A stretch of DNA of 33,550 nucleotides, taken from Mycobacterium scrofulaceum (lineage in GTDB: Bacteria > Actinomycetota > Actinomycetes > Mycobacteriales > Mycobacteriaceae). Positions 1 through 7,144 of the stretch are shown piece by piece. The position numbers and the translations under genes were made by a program. Position 1 is the stretch's first letter, and each line of letters starts with the position of its first letter. Below the pieces are notes generated by a model. That model was given only the letters and a program-made list of their open reading frames with translations. It was not told where the DNA came from and ran no database searches. Location: assembly GCF_002086735.1 (NCBI RefSeq), contig NZ_MVIJ01000052.1, positions 1 through 33,550 of the forward strand, written 5' to 3'.

Positions 1-1
1 G

Positions 2-82
2 GGCTACGCCAGCGGCATCTCCCTGGGCGACGGCAGCTTCTACGGCCGCCGCGCCGGCCGATCCGCGGCCAAGGGCTGGTGA
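2..82 (+). CDS. C-terminal fragment of an FAD-binding dehydrogenase-like protein (5' end outside window)
   Basis: Only the last 26 codons are present, read in the frame that opens at base 2 and stops with TGA at 80-82. The residues include GISLGDGSFYGRRAGR. This resembles the C-terminal tail of mycobacterial FAD-binding dehydrogenases of the fumarate-reductase/ketosteroid-dehydrogenase superfamily, where a Gly-rich segment ending in GRRAGR closes the FAD domain. The family call is recognition from a very short stretch. A KstD-like flavoprotein lies 3.4 kb away, so a steroid-related redox role is possible but unproven. The gene is convergent with pstS3, with 4 bp between the stop codons. Alternative: any Rossmann-type flavoprotein tail. 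Confidence 0.45.
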   Translation, partial: GYASGISLGDGSFYGRRAGRSAAKGW

Positions 83-86
83 CCGG

Positions 87-1202
87 TCAGGAGACGGCGT
101 TGACCGCCGTCGACAACCTGGCCTTGAACGCGTCCGGGATGGGAATGTAGCCGTGATCCGCCAAGCCGGTTTGGCCCGCGCCGATGGTGCTCTGCAGGAA
201 AGCCTTTACAGCCGTACCGAGCTGGGGATCGGAATATTTCGAGCAGACGATCTCGTAAGTCGCCAGCACGATCGGGTATGAGCCGGGCTGGCTCGGCCGG
301 TAGAACGAGATCGTGTCGAGAACAAGGTCGTTGTTCTTGTTGATGACACCGGCCGTTGCGATCGTCTTCCCCACCGAGTCCGCGCTGATCGCAACGGGAT
401 CCGGGCCGGCCGACGTGATGATCTTCGCCATGTTGAGCTGTTGCCCCTGGGCGAACGACCACTCGTTGTAGGTGATCGCGCCCTCGGTGCGCTTGACGGC
501 CGCGGCGGTGCCGTCATTGCCCATGGCGCCCTCGCCGACGCCGCCGTTGAACGTCTTTCCGGCGCCCTTGCCCCACGCGTCGCCGCCCGCGGTATCGAGG
601 TATTTCTGGAAGTTGTCCGTCGTCCCGGACAAGTCGCTGCGGAACACGACATGGATGGGCTCGGCGGGCAGGGTGATACCCGGGTTCAGCGCACGGATCG
701 CGGGATCATTCCAGGTGGTGACGGCGCCGTTGAAGATCTTGGCCGCGGTGGGGCCGTCGAGGACGAGCGACGTGACGCCATTGACGTTGTAGGTGACGGC
801 GATCGGGCCGAACACCACCGGCAAGTTCCACGCCGGCGAACCGCAGCGCTGCTGGGCGGCGGCATACTCGGCCGGAATCAGCGGTGAGTCCGAGCCGCCG
901 AAATCGGTCTGGTTACGGATGAACTCGCTGATTCCGGCGCCGGATCCGTTGGCGGTGTAGTTGAGCGTCTGGCCCGAGCATGCCTGCTCGAACGCCTTCA
1001 CGAACCGGGCCATCGCATTGGCCTGGGCCGTCGAGCCGCTGGCCTTGAGTGTCTTGTTCCCGCCGCAACTCACGTTCGCCGGTGCCGGCGAACTCGTCGA
1101 CGAGTTTGGCGCACTTGCCTGTTTGTCACTGCCACACCCAGACAGCATCAGCGCGATGCAGGCCGAGACGCACGTGAAGGCACTAAATCGGTTGCTTCTC
1201 AA
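87..1202 (-). CDS. pstS3: Phosphate-binding lipoprotein PstS3 of the Pst ABC importer
   Basis: This is a 371-residue periplasmic phosphate-binding protein, the substrate receptor of the high-affinity PstSCAB importer. The N-terminus has a short basic segment, a hydrophobic stretch and the lipobox LSGC, so a lipid-anchored precursor is expected. The mature part carries phosphate-binding blocks such as KASGSTAQANAM, NYTANGSGAGISEF and FRSDLSGTTDNF. It follows M. tuberculosis PstS3 almost residue for residue from memory, and the length agrees (about 370). The frame stays open far upstream, but homology begins at a TTG codon (1202-1200) preceded by AGGAACTAAG, a good ribosome binding site; TTG is therefore chosen. 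No pstC, pstA or pstB gene follows, because downstream lies the convergent gene fragment. It should therefore work with permeases encoded elsewhere. Phosphate-starvation induction is likely from the family, but no clear operator was seen. Confidence 0.93.
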   Translation of the reverse strand: MRSNRFSAFTCVSACIALMLSGCGSDKQASAPNSSTSSPAPANVSCGGNKTLKASGSTAQANAMARFVKAFEQACSGQTLNYTANGSGAGISEFIRNQTDFGGSDSPLIPAEYAAAQQRCGSPAWNLPVVFGPIAVTYNVNGVTSLVLDGPTAAKIFNGAVTTWNDPAIRALNPGITLPAEPIHVVFRSDLSGTTDNFQKYLDTAGGDAWGKGAGKTFNGGVGEGAMGNDGTAAAVKRTEGAITYNEWSFAQGQQLNMAKIITSAGPDPVAISADSVGKTIATAGVINKNNDLVLDTISFYRPSQPGSYPIVLATYEIVCSKYSDPQLGTAVKAFLQSTIGAGQTGLADHGYIPIPDAFKARLSTAVNAVS

Positions 1203-1603
1203 CTTAGTTCCTATGTTCGTACTTCCTTCGGCTGGAAGCTGAACCACGACCGTCGCTTCGACGCCGCCTTCGGCAGCCTCAGATAATATCCCACCTTCGC
1301 CGCAAACGGCAGTCCCGCCGACCTTATGGTGGACTGGGAATCCGTTGTGCACCTGCCCATAACGCAACTGGGAGCCGGTTCCCGCCGTCGCGACCCGACC
1401 CGCGTCAGCGCGGGACGGCACCGGGCTGGCATCGCCTGGGGACCGGCGTTGGCCGACAAGTGAACAACACATGTACAAACGCCCGTCCAACTGGAACCGC
1501 GGTCGCACTGACCGCCAGAATTACACCGAAATAGGTCGAAGCATCAGGCCCGGCGGCTTAACTTGGTGTCAGCACGATATCTCACATCTGAAAGCACCCA
1601 AAA
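1203..1603. other. 400-bp divergent intergenic region between pstS3 and the DUF732 gene
   Basis: No credible gene was found on either strand; the open frames here lack recognisable protein character and start signals. It should hold the promoters of both divergent genes. A perfect 6-bp stem with a TCAG loop lies at 1399-1414 (CCCGCG/CGCGGG) without a T-tract. An AT-rich patch at 1281-1290 holds a candidate -10 for pstS3. No obvious direct-repeat Pho/RegX3 box was found by eye; single GTTCAC-like half sites occur, for example near 1458. Confidence 0.6.
1283..1288 (-). promoter_or_regulatory. Candidate -10 element for pstS3
   Basis: On the minus strand this reads TATTAT, inside the 9-bp dyad GATATTATC, in otherwise GC-rich DNA. 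A start site about 7 nt downstream would give a leader of roughly 70 nt before the TTG start of pstS3. No convincing -35 hexamer was found, which fits an activator-dependent promoter. Position and composition only; no experimental support. Confidence 0.3.
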
Positions 1604-1927
1604 ATGGTTACCCGTCTGCTCCTCGCCACGGGGCTCGCGCTCATCGGCCTCCTCGCGGCAGTACCGATCGCGCACGCCGACACCACGGACGACGCGTTCG
1701 TGGCGAAGCTGAAGGCGCAAGGCATCGGCGACAAACTCTCTCCCACACACGAGATCGAAGCCGGTCACTTTGTCTGCGTGAAGCTCGACAACGGTGCCAC
1801 GCCGATGGACGTGATGGAAGACGTGATGAAGAGCAGCGGGCTGCCGGAATTTCACTCCGGCTACTTCGTCGGCGCGAGCATCGACGCGTACTGCCCGCGG
1901 CACAAGGGCGAAGTTCCCGAAGGATAG
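1604..1927 (+). CDS. Secreted DUF732 family protein
   Basis: A 107-residue exported protein with a clear Sec signal peptide: basic start (VTR), a hydrophobic core at about residues 5-22 and an AHA-D cleavage site after residue 25. The mature domain of about 82 residues has two cysteines (C58, C97) that probably form a disulfide, and the spacing and sequence (HFVCVKLD, DAYCPRH) of the mycobacterial DUF732 family. Function is unknown; the family is abundant in mycobacteria and is thought to be surface or secreted. The ribosome binding site is weak (GAAAG about 9 nt before ATG). It is divergent from pstS3 and is followed after 31 bp by the convergent end of the small four-cysteine gene, so it appears monocistronic. 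Confidence 0.8.
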   Translation: MVTRLLLATGLALIGLLAAVPIAHADTTDDAFVAKLKAQGIGDKLSPTHEIEAGHFVCVKLDNGATPMDVMEDVMKSSGLPEFHSGYFVGASIDAYCPRHKGEVPEG

Positions 1928-1958
1928 GCGCACCGACCCGCCCCGGTCGCCGCGGCGG

Positions 1959-2246
1959 TCAGGCCTCGTCCACGATCGACAGCGCGCCCCGGCGCACCGC
2001 ATCCAGGATCGACTCGCTCAGCGCCGAGCAGACCAGGAAGACGGCCCGGCCGGCGTGCGGGGAGATCCTGCGCGCCTCCGCGAGCTCGGCGCACCGGGCC
2101 GTCGCGTCGGCGTTCCATTGCACGCTGGTCTGGTTCCAGCTGCTCTTGCGCGCCAGCACCCGCGCCCCGCAATTGCGGCATGCCACCGGGACCATCGGCA
2201 TCTCGTCGAGCCGGTTATCCGCCCTGACCGACGAATCCAGCATCAT
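1959..2246 (-). CDS. Small four-cysteine protein coupled to the Rieske oxygenase
   Basis: A 95-residue protein with C23-x2-C26 (ACRNCG), then C52 and C73, a pattern that could bind zinc or another metal. I do not recognise a named family. The ATG at 2246-2244 overlaps the TGA of the upstream KshA-like gene (ATGA), so the two are probably translationally coupled and co-transcribed. A later in-frame start (Met16 or Met18, directly before VPVACRNCG) is possible, because the first 15 residues look poorly conserved in character. Context suggests an accessory role for the oxygenase, such as metal handling or electron transfer, but that is inference. It has no signal peptide and no transmembrane segment. 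Confidence 0.65.
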   Translation of the reverse strand: MMLDSSVRADNRLDEMPMVPVACRNCGARVLARKSSWNQTSVQWNADATARCAELAEARRISPHAGRAVFLVCSALSESILDAVRRGALSIVDEA

Positions 2247-3382
2247 CGCGCCGGACCGGCCGCCTGGGCCGCCATGTTGTCCTCGACCTCTTTCATCCAG
2301 GCCTCGTACGGCCGGGTGGTGTCGAGCTCGAATTCGAAGCGGTCCACCATGTCCGGCGTCACGTCGGCGGCGTCGACGTAGAACTGCTGGTACCAGCGGC
2401 GCAGCTGGTAGACCGGCCCGTCCTCCTCGACCAGCAGCGGATTGTCGATGCGTGCCTTGTGCCGCCAGATCTGCACGTCCTGTTCGAACCCGAGCTTGAT
2501 GTAGTCGCCCAGTTTGATCGCGGTTTGCATGGCCTGATCCGCGGGCATGGCCGCCGACTTCTTGACGATGATGCCGTATTGCAGCACAAAGGAATTCGCG
2601 TCGATTGGGTAGTGGCAATTGATCAGGATCGAGTGGGCGTCACCGGTGCGGTAGTGGTAGGTCAGGTCGTCGATCATGAAGGACGGGCCGTAATAGGAAG
2701 CGACCGAGGTGGTGCCGAGCATCTCGGCCCCCACCGTGCCCCCGAGGTCGGGTCGGCCCTCGCCGTTCATGTACTGCGTCGCCACATGACCTTCGAAGAT
2801 GTTCTTGAAATACGTGGGCAACGAGCCGTGGATGTAGAAGAAGTGCGCCATATCGACCACGTTGTCGATGATTTCGCGGCAGTTGCTCCCCACGACGGTG
2901 GTGTACCAGTGCCAGTCGGTCCAGTCGTCGCTCGTCGCGCCCTCGATGCGTGGAATGGTGATCCCCGGCGGCGGTGGGTTGCCCTCCGGATCGTTCCACA
3001 GGAACAACATGCCGTCCTGTTGCAGCGTGGTCCAGGCCCGCGTGCGGGCCAGCCGCGGGGTGCGCCGGGCGTAGGGCACCTGCTTGCACCGCCCGTCGCC
3101 GCCCCAGCGCCAATCGTGGAAGGGGCAGGCGATCTCGTTGCCCTTGACCTCGCCCTGCGACAGGTCGCCGCCCATGTGCCGGCAGTACCCGTCGAGCACG
3201 TTGATCTCGCCGTCCCCGCCGCGGAAGACGACCAGCTTCTGCCCGAAGGCGTTGACCGGGTGCGGCGTGCCGTCACCGAAGTCCCGGATCAGTCCCAGAC
3301 AGTGCCAACCGCGGGCGAACCGGGACGGCGCCGCCTGCGCCTCGATCAGACGCACCTCGTCGGCTTCCGACTGCGATGTCAT
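2243..3382 (-). CDS. Rieske non-haem iron oxygenase, KshA-like (3-ketosteroid 9-alpha-hydroxylase oxygenase component)
   Basis: A 379-residue terminal oxygenase of the KshA type. The Rieske [2Fe-2S] ligands are C67-R-H69 (GYCRHMGG) and C86-x2-H89 (CPFHDWRW). The mononuclear iron site has the pattern N174-x2-D177-x2-H180-x4-H185 (DNVVDMAHFFYIH). Long blocks such as GGDGRCK, YARRTPR and the RIDNPLLVEEDG/VYQLRRWY region match M. tuberculosis KshA from memory. KshA hydroxylates C9 of 3-ketosteroids during cholesterol or sterol ring opening, using electrons from the reductase KshB; no KshB-like reductase is in this window. It is divergent (90 bp) from a KstD-like gene, the usual partner activity. 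It could be a paralogue with another steroid or aromatic substrate rather than the core KshA. The start ATG at 3382 fits the family N-terminus. Confidence 0.85.
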   Translation of the reverse strand: MTSQSEADEVRLIEAQAAPSRFARGWHCLGLIRDFGDGTPHPVNAFGQKLVVFRGGDGEINVLDGYCRHMGGDLSQGEVKGNEIACPFHDWRWGGDGRCKQVPYARRTPRLARTRAWTTLQQDGMLFLWNDPEGNPPPPGITIPRIEGATSDDWTDWHWYTTVVGSNCREIIDNVVDMAHFFYIHGSLPTYFKNIFEGHVATQYMNGEGRPDLGGTVGAEMLGTTSVASYYGPSFMIDDLTYHYRTGDAHSILINCHYPIDANSFVLQYGIIVKKSAAMPADQAMQTAIKLGDYIKLGFEQDVQIWRHKARIDNPLLVEEDGPVYQLRRWYQQFYVDAADVTPDMVDRFEFELDTTRPYEAWMKEVEDNMAAQAAGPAR

Positions 3383-3472
3383 AGCCCCTGATTTAACTCC
3401 TGTCGCCCGCTTTGTGGAGCCGCTTGTTCCAGCCCCTTCCTCTGCCACCCCGCCCGGCATACCGTTCACAGC

Positions 3473-5185
3473 GTGAGCCCGCACAGCGCGACCATCCCTG
3501 CCGGTATGCCGGTGGCCGACACAACCGTCGACCTGCTGGTGGTCGGCTCGGGAACCGGCATGGCCGCGGCGCTGGCCGCGCACGAGGGCGGGCTGTCGGT
3601 GCTGATCGTGGAGAAGTCGCCGTACGTCGGGGGCTCGACCGCCCGCTCCGGCGGCGCGCTCTGGCTACCGGCCTGCCCCGTGCTGCGCGAGGCCGGCGCC
3701 AACGACACCGCCGAGCGCGCCGCGACCTACCTCGAGTCGGTGGTGGCCGGGTCGGCGCCCGCGCAGCGCTCCACGGCGTTCGTCGCGCACGTGCCCGCGA
3801 CGGTCGACATGCTGCGCCGCACGACTCCGCTGCGCCTGTTCTGGGCCCGGGACTACTCCGACTACCACCCCGAGGAACCGGGCGGCAGCGCCGCGGGCCG
3901 CACCTGCGAAAGCCGCCCGCTCGACCTGTCGATCCTGGGCGACTACCGCACCCGGCTGCGGCCGGGCGTGCTGGAGGCCGGCTTCGCGATTCCGACGACG
4001 GGCGCCGACTACCGCTGGATGAACCTGGTCGCGCGCGTGCCGCGCCGCGGCATCCCGACGCTGGCCAAGCGCGTGGCGCAGGGGGTCGGCGGACGGCTGC
4101 TGGGCCGCCGCTACGCGGCGGGCGGCCAGGCCCTGGCGGCCGGCCTGTTCGCCGGTGTGTTGCGCGCCGGCATTCCGGTGTGGACCGACACCGCCCTGCT
4201 GCGGCTGACCGGCGACGCCGATCACGTCACCGGTGCGGTCGTCGGCCACGACGGCCGCGAGGTGACGATCACCGCGCGGCGCGGCGTCGTCCTGGCCACC
4301 GGCGGTTTCGACCACAGCATGGAGATGCGCTGGAAATTCCAGACCGAGTCGTTGGGTGCCAACCGGAGCCTGGGCGCGGAGACCAACGTCGGCGAGGGCA
4401 TCCGCGCGGCGCAGGATTTGGGCGCAGGCATCGACCTGATGGACCAGGCGTGGTGGTTTCCCGGCGTCGCACCGCTGCCAGGCCGGCCGCCCGGGGTGAT
4501 GCTGGCCGAGCGGTCGTTGCCCGGCTGCCTGATCGTCGACCAGGACGGCCACCGATTCACCAACGAGTCGTCGGACTACATGTCGTTCGGGCAGCGGCTC
4601 CTGGAGCTGGAGCGATCCGGCAGCCCCGTCGAGGCGATGTGGATCGTCTTCGACCAGCACTACCGCAACAGCTATGTCTTTGGCGCCGAACTGTATCCAC
4701 GCATGCGCATCCCGCAGTCCTGGTACGACGCGGGCGTCGCGGCGCGCGCCGACGGCTTCCCCGAGCTGGCCGCGCGGATCGGTGTTCCGGTGCCGGAGTT
4801 CCTCGCGACGATGACCCGGTTCAACGAAAGCGCCTGCGCCGGTCAGGATCCCGACTTCGGCCGGGGCCGCAGCGCCTACGACCGGTACTACGGCGACCCG
4901 ACCGTCACGCCCAACCCCAACCTGCGCCCGCTGCTCGACGGCCCGTTCTACGCGGTCAAGATGGTGCTCAGCGACCTGGGCACCTGCGGTGGGCTGACGG
5001 CCGACGAGCACGCGCGGGTGCTGAGCGAGGACGGCAGTGTGATCGCCGGGCTGTACGCGATCGGCAACACCGCCGCCAACGCGTTCGGCACCACCTACCC
5101 GGGTGCGGGCGCGACGATCGCACAGGGGTTGGTGTACGGCTACATCGCGGCCCGCCACGCGGTGCAATCGGAGTCGCCCGGGTGA
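3473..5185 (+). CDS. KstD-like 3-ketosteroid delta1-dehydrogenase (FAD)
   Basis: A 570-residue flavoprotein of the 3-ketosteroid-delta1-dehydrogenase family (usual length about 510-570). The N-terminal FAD motif is VVGSGTGM (residues 23-30) with acidic E47 and GGSTARSGG (53-61). Residues matching the KstD active site are Tyr128/131 in the YSDYHPE block, Tyr369 in FTNESSDYMS, and Tyr542 with Gly546 in TTYPGAGAT; the Tyr-to-Gly spacing of 4 agrees with the characterised Rhodococcus enzyme (Y487/G491). The expected reaction is removal of the 1-alpha and 2-beta hydrogens of a 3-keto-4-ene steroid. Together with the divergent KshA-like oxygenase this would open ring B. The GTG at 3473 has no strong ribosome binding site; Met12 at 3506 is an alternative. 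It may be a paralogue with a different steroid specificity. Confidence 0.85.
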   Translation: MSPHSATIPAGMPVADTTVDLLVVGSGTGMAAALAAHEGGLSVLIVEKSPYVGGSTARSGGALWLPACPVLREAGANDTAERAATYLESVVAGSAPAQRSTAFVAHVPATVDMLRRTTPLRLFWARDYSDYHPEEPGGSAAGRTCESRPLDLSILGDYRTRLRPGVLEAGFAIPTTGADYRWMNLVARVPRRGIPTLAKRVAQGVGGRLLGRRYAAGGQALAAGLFAGVLRAGIPVWTDTALLRLTGDADHVTGAVVGHDGREVTITARRGVVLATGGFDHSMEMRWKFQTESLGANRSLGAETNVGEGIRAAQDLGAGIDLMDQAWWFPGVAPLPGRPPGVMLAERSLPGCLIVDQDGHRFTNESSDYMSFGQRLLELERSGSPVEAMWIVFDQHYRNSYVFGAELYPRMRIPQSWYDAGVAARADGFPELAARIGVPVPEFLATMTRFNESACAGQDPDFGRGRSAYDRYYGDPTVTPNPNLRPLLDGPFYAVKMVLSDLGTCGGLTADEHARVLSEDGSVIAGLYAIGNTAANAFGTTYPGAGATIAQGLVYGYIAARHAVQSESPG

Positions 5186-5218
5186 GATTCGCGTTAGGCC
5201 AAGCCTCAAGTGGCGCGA

Positions 5219-6052
5219 TCACCGAATCACCAACCCGCGCTTGCGCACCCACCACACCGCGGCGAGGGTGCCGCCGATCCAGACGGCCACGGCGATGGCC
5301 AGGTGCACGAAGCTCTTGGTGTCGCGCCCGAACACCGGCCAGATCATCGCGGGCACCCTGGTCCAGAGCACGTTGTGCTCGACCCCGTTCATCGGGTCGG
5401 CGACGTAGTACAGCGCGTACGGCAGGCTCAGCACCGCCAGCCAGCTGCCGGTGCGCCGCCGATCCCCGCGCTGGCGCCATCGCCGGATCAGCGGCTCGAC
5501 GCTCACCGGATTGAGGGCCGAGATGGCGTTGCCCACCCCGAGCCACGACACGATGGGAACGGCGACGGTCGGGATCGTGATCCCCAGCCGCCCCGGCGTT
5601 TCCAGGCACAGCGTCAGCACCATCGCCGCCGCCAGCGTGGGCAGCCCGACGATCGCCAGCAGGGCAAGGTTTTTGATCACCAGGATGCGCCAGAACGGCA
5701 CGCCGCCGGACAAACCCGCCAGGACGCGGTAGTGATCGGCGCCCAACAGGTTGGTGGTGGTGACGTCGGCCAGCACCCACGACGAAAAGTAGGTCCCGAC
5801 CAGGATCACCCAATCGGTGTGGTGGCGGCCGATGGTCAGCGGCTGCACCAGCAGCCACGCCGCGGCGAAGATCACGTTGGCCACCACGCCCATCAACCAG
5901 GCGCGGGGCGGGGTGAACGCCCAGCGGATCTCCGCGAGCAGCGCCGCCGGGCCCGGCTTCTCGAAGTCCTTGGCCGCGCGCCGGGCGGCGGCCGGGCGCG
6001 GGGCCGACGCGCGCACGGCCGCGCGCAGGGCGGTACGCACCTGCGCGGCCAT
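5219..6052 (-). CDS. Polytopic membrane protein, function unknown
   Basis: About 277 residues with an Ala/Arg-rich cytoplasmic N-terminus and about six hydrophobic segments, among them VVANVIFAAAWLLV, ILVGTYFSSWVLADV, LALLAIVGLPTLAAAMVLTL, VAVPIVSWLGVG and a C-terminal LAIAVAVWIGGTLAAVWW followed by basic residues. The layout resembles ABC-2-type permease or integral membrane proteins, but no ATPase lies next to it and I do not recognise the family. A TTG at 6070 would add six residues; the ATG at 6052 is preferred, though neither has a strong ribosome binding site. It is convergent with the KstD-like gene (33 bp between stops) and divergent from the DUF1295 gene. A membrane or transport role in the steroid block is speculation. 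Confidence 0.7.
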   Translation of the reverse strand: MAAQVRTALRAAVRASAPRPAAARRAAKDFEKPGPAALLAEIRWAFTPPRAWLMGVVANVIFAAAWLLVQPLTIGRHHTDWVILVGTYFSSWVLADVTTTNLLGADHYRVLAGLSGGVPFWRILVIKNLALLAIVGLPTLAAAMVLTLCLETPGRLGITIPTVAVPIVSWLGVGNAISALNPVSVEPLIRRWRQRGDRRRTGSWLAVLSLPYALYYVADPMNGVEHNVLWTRVPAMIWPVFGRDTKSFVHLAIAVAVWIGGTLAAVWWVRKRGLVIR

Positions 6053-6173
6053 CGGCGTCTGAACCTGCAACCCCTACCCCACCGAAGTGACTGTTCGGGC
6101 GACCCTACCCGGGTTAGCCAGCGCCGCGCTGCACTGACCGCTCAGTGCGGCCGCCGCCGCCGGGGCGCCGGGC

Positions 6174-6187
6174 TAGAACGTGTTACA
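6174..6187 (+). promoter_or_regulatory. KstR-type operator with overlapping -10 element
   Basis: The sequence TAGAACGTGTTACA fits the published KstR consensus TNNAACNNGTTNNA at every fixed position, with the AAC/GTT half sites in perfect dyad. A TANNNT-type -10 (TACATT, 6184-6189) overlaps its right half, so binding would block RNA polymerase. It lies 70 bp upstream of the DUF1295 start in a 204-bp divergent spacer and could also act on the membrane-protein gene on the other strand. KstR is the cholesterol-responsive TetR repressor of mycobacteria. Confidence 0.65.
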
Positions 6188-6256
6188 TTTTGTCGATCCT
6201 TGGCCCAGGGTGGGGACGCACCCGGGCGTCGTTGAAGGAGGCGGGCGCTCCGGTCG

Positions 6257-7144
6257 ATGAGGACGGCGATGACAAAGTCACGGTCGCTGGCGATCGTTGC
6301 TGTCGCCTACATCGTCGCCATCGCGGCCGGCGCCGGCTGGCTGGCCTGGGGTCCCGCAACGGGCGTGTTGTGGCTGGACACGCTCGTGGCCGACGTAGTG
6401 GCCACCTTGACCGTGTTCGCCTTCAGCCGGGCGTATCGCAACTCGAGCTTCTACGACGCATATTGGAGCGTGATTCCGCCGCTGCTGACGTGCTACTGGT
6501 GGAGCGAGGCGGGCACGTCCCGACTCCGGTGCTGGCTGGTCGCCGTGCTCGTTGTGGTCTGGTCGATCCGGTTGACCGCCAACTGGGTCTACGGCTTCCC
6601 GGGCCTACATCACGAGGACTGGCGCTACGGCATGTTCCGCGAGCGGGCGGGCAGCTGGGAATTCGCCGTCGACCTCGTCGCGATCCACCTCATCCCTACG
6701 CTGCAGGTGTTCGCGGGCATGCTGCCGGTATATGTCTGCCTCACCCGCGGCGGCGACGACGTCGGGTGGCTCACCGCGCTCGCATTCGTCGTCGGTCTGT
6801 CGGCGGTGGCGCTGGAATCCGCCGCGGATTGGCAATTACACCGATTCGTCCGGCACCGGCAGTCGGGCGAGGTGATGGACCGCGGGCTGTGGGGATGGTC
6901 TCGCCACCCGAATTACTTCGGGGAGTTCGGCTTCTGGGTTGCCCTGGCGTTGTTCGGCGTCGCGGCGGCACCCGCCGACGCCTGGTGGCTGTTCGGCGGC
7001 GCGTTGGCCATGCTGGCAATGTTCTTGGGCGCCAGCATCCCGATGATGGAGAAGCGCAGCCTCGAGCGCCGGCCGGACTACCAGCGCGTCATCGACCGGG
7101 TTGCGCGCTTCGTCCCCAGGCCGCCCCGGCGAGTGTCGGCATGA
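6257..7144 (+). CDS. DUF1295 / steroid 5-alpha-reductase-fold membrane protein
   Basis: A 295-residue polytopic membrane protein of the DUF1295 family, related to the steroid 5-alpha-reductase C-terminal domain and isoprenylcysteine methyltransferases. Diagnostic features are several hydrophobic helices, the ESAADWQ motif (about 187-193) and WSRHPNYFGE (214-223) before the last helices; the SRHPNYxGE block is the nucleotide-binding signature of the fold. It may reduce or modify a lipid or steroid in the membrane, but the substrate is unknown. The ATG at 6257 follows GAAGGAGG at 6235-6242; Met5 (6269) is a weaker alternative. Its stop overlaps the start of the FAD oxidoreductase gene (ATGA), so the two form an operon. 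The KstR-type box upstream suggests cholesterol-linked expression. Confidence 0.85.
   Translation: MRTAMTKSRSLAIVAVAYIVAIAAGAGWLAWGPATGVLWLDTLVADVVATLTVFAFSRAYRNSSFYDAYWSVIPPLLTCYWWSEAGTSRLRCWLVAVLVVVWSIRLTANWVYGFPGLHHEDWRYGMFRERAGSWEFAVDLVAIHLIPTLQVFAGMLPVYVCLTRGGDDVGWLTALAFVVGLSAVALESAADWQLHRFVRHRQSGEVMDRGLWGWSRHPNYFGEFGFWVALALFGVAAAPADAWWLFGGALAMLAMFLGASIPMMEKRSLERRPDYQRVIDRVARFVPRPPRRVSA

Noticed and set aside
1211..1508. Extension of the pstS3 frame upstream of the TTG
   Set aside because: About 100 residues with no lipoprotein-like character precede the obvious signal peptide, and a good ribosome binding site sits before the TTG.
3383..3472. KstR or KstR2 box between the KshA-like and KstD-like genes
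   Set aside because: Only single half sites (TGTTCC, GTTCAC) were found; no spaced dyad fits either consensus.
3484..5209. Long antisense and alternate-frame open stretches across the KstD-like gene
   Set aside because: Arg/Gly/Ala-rich shadow translations typical of high-GC coding DNA; no family motif, while the KstD frame has complete active-site residues.
5191..5210. AGGC-CAA-GCCT as a bidirectional terminator between convergent genes
   Set aside because: A four-base stem without T-tracts is too weak to support a terminator call.
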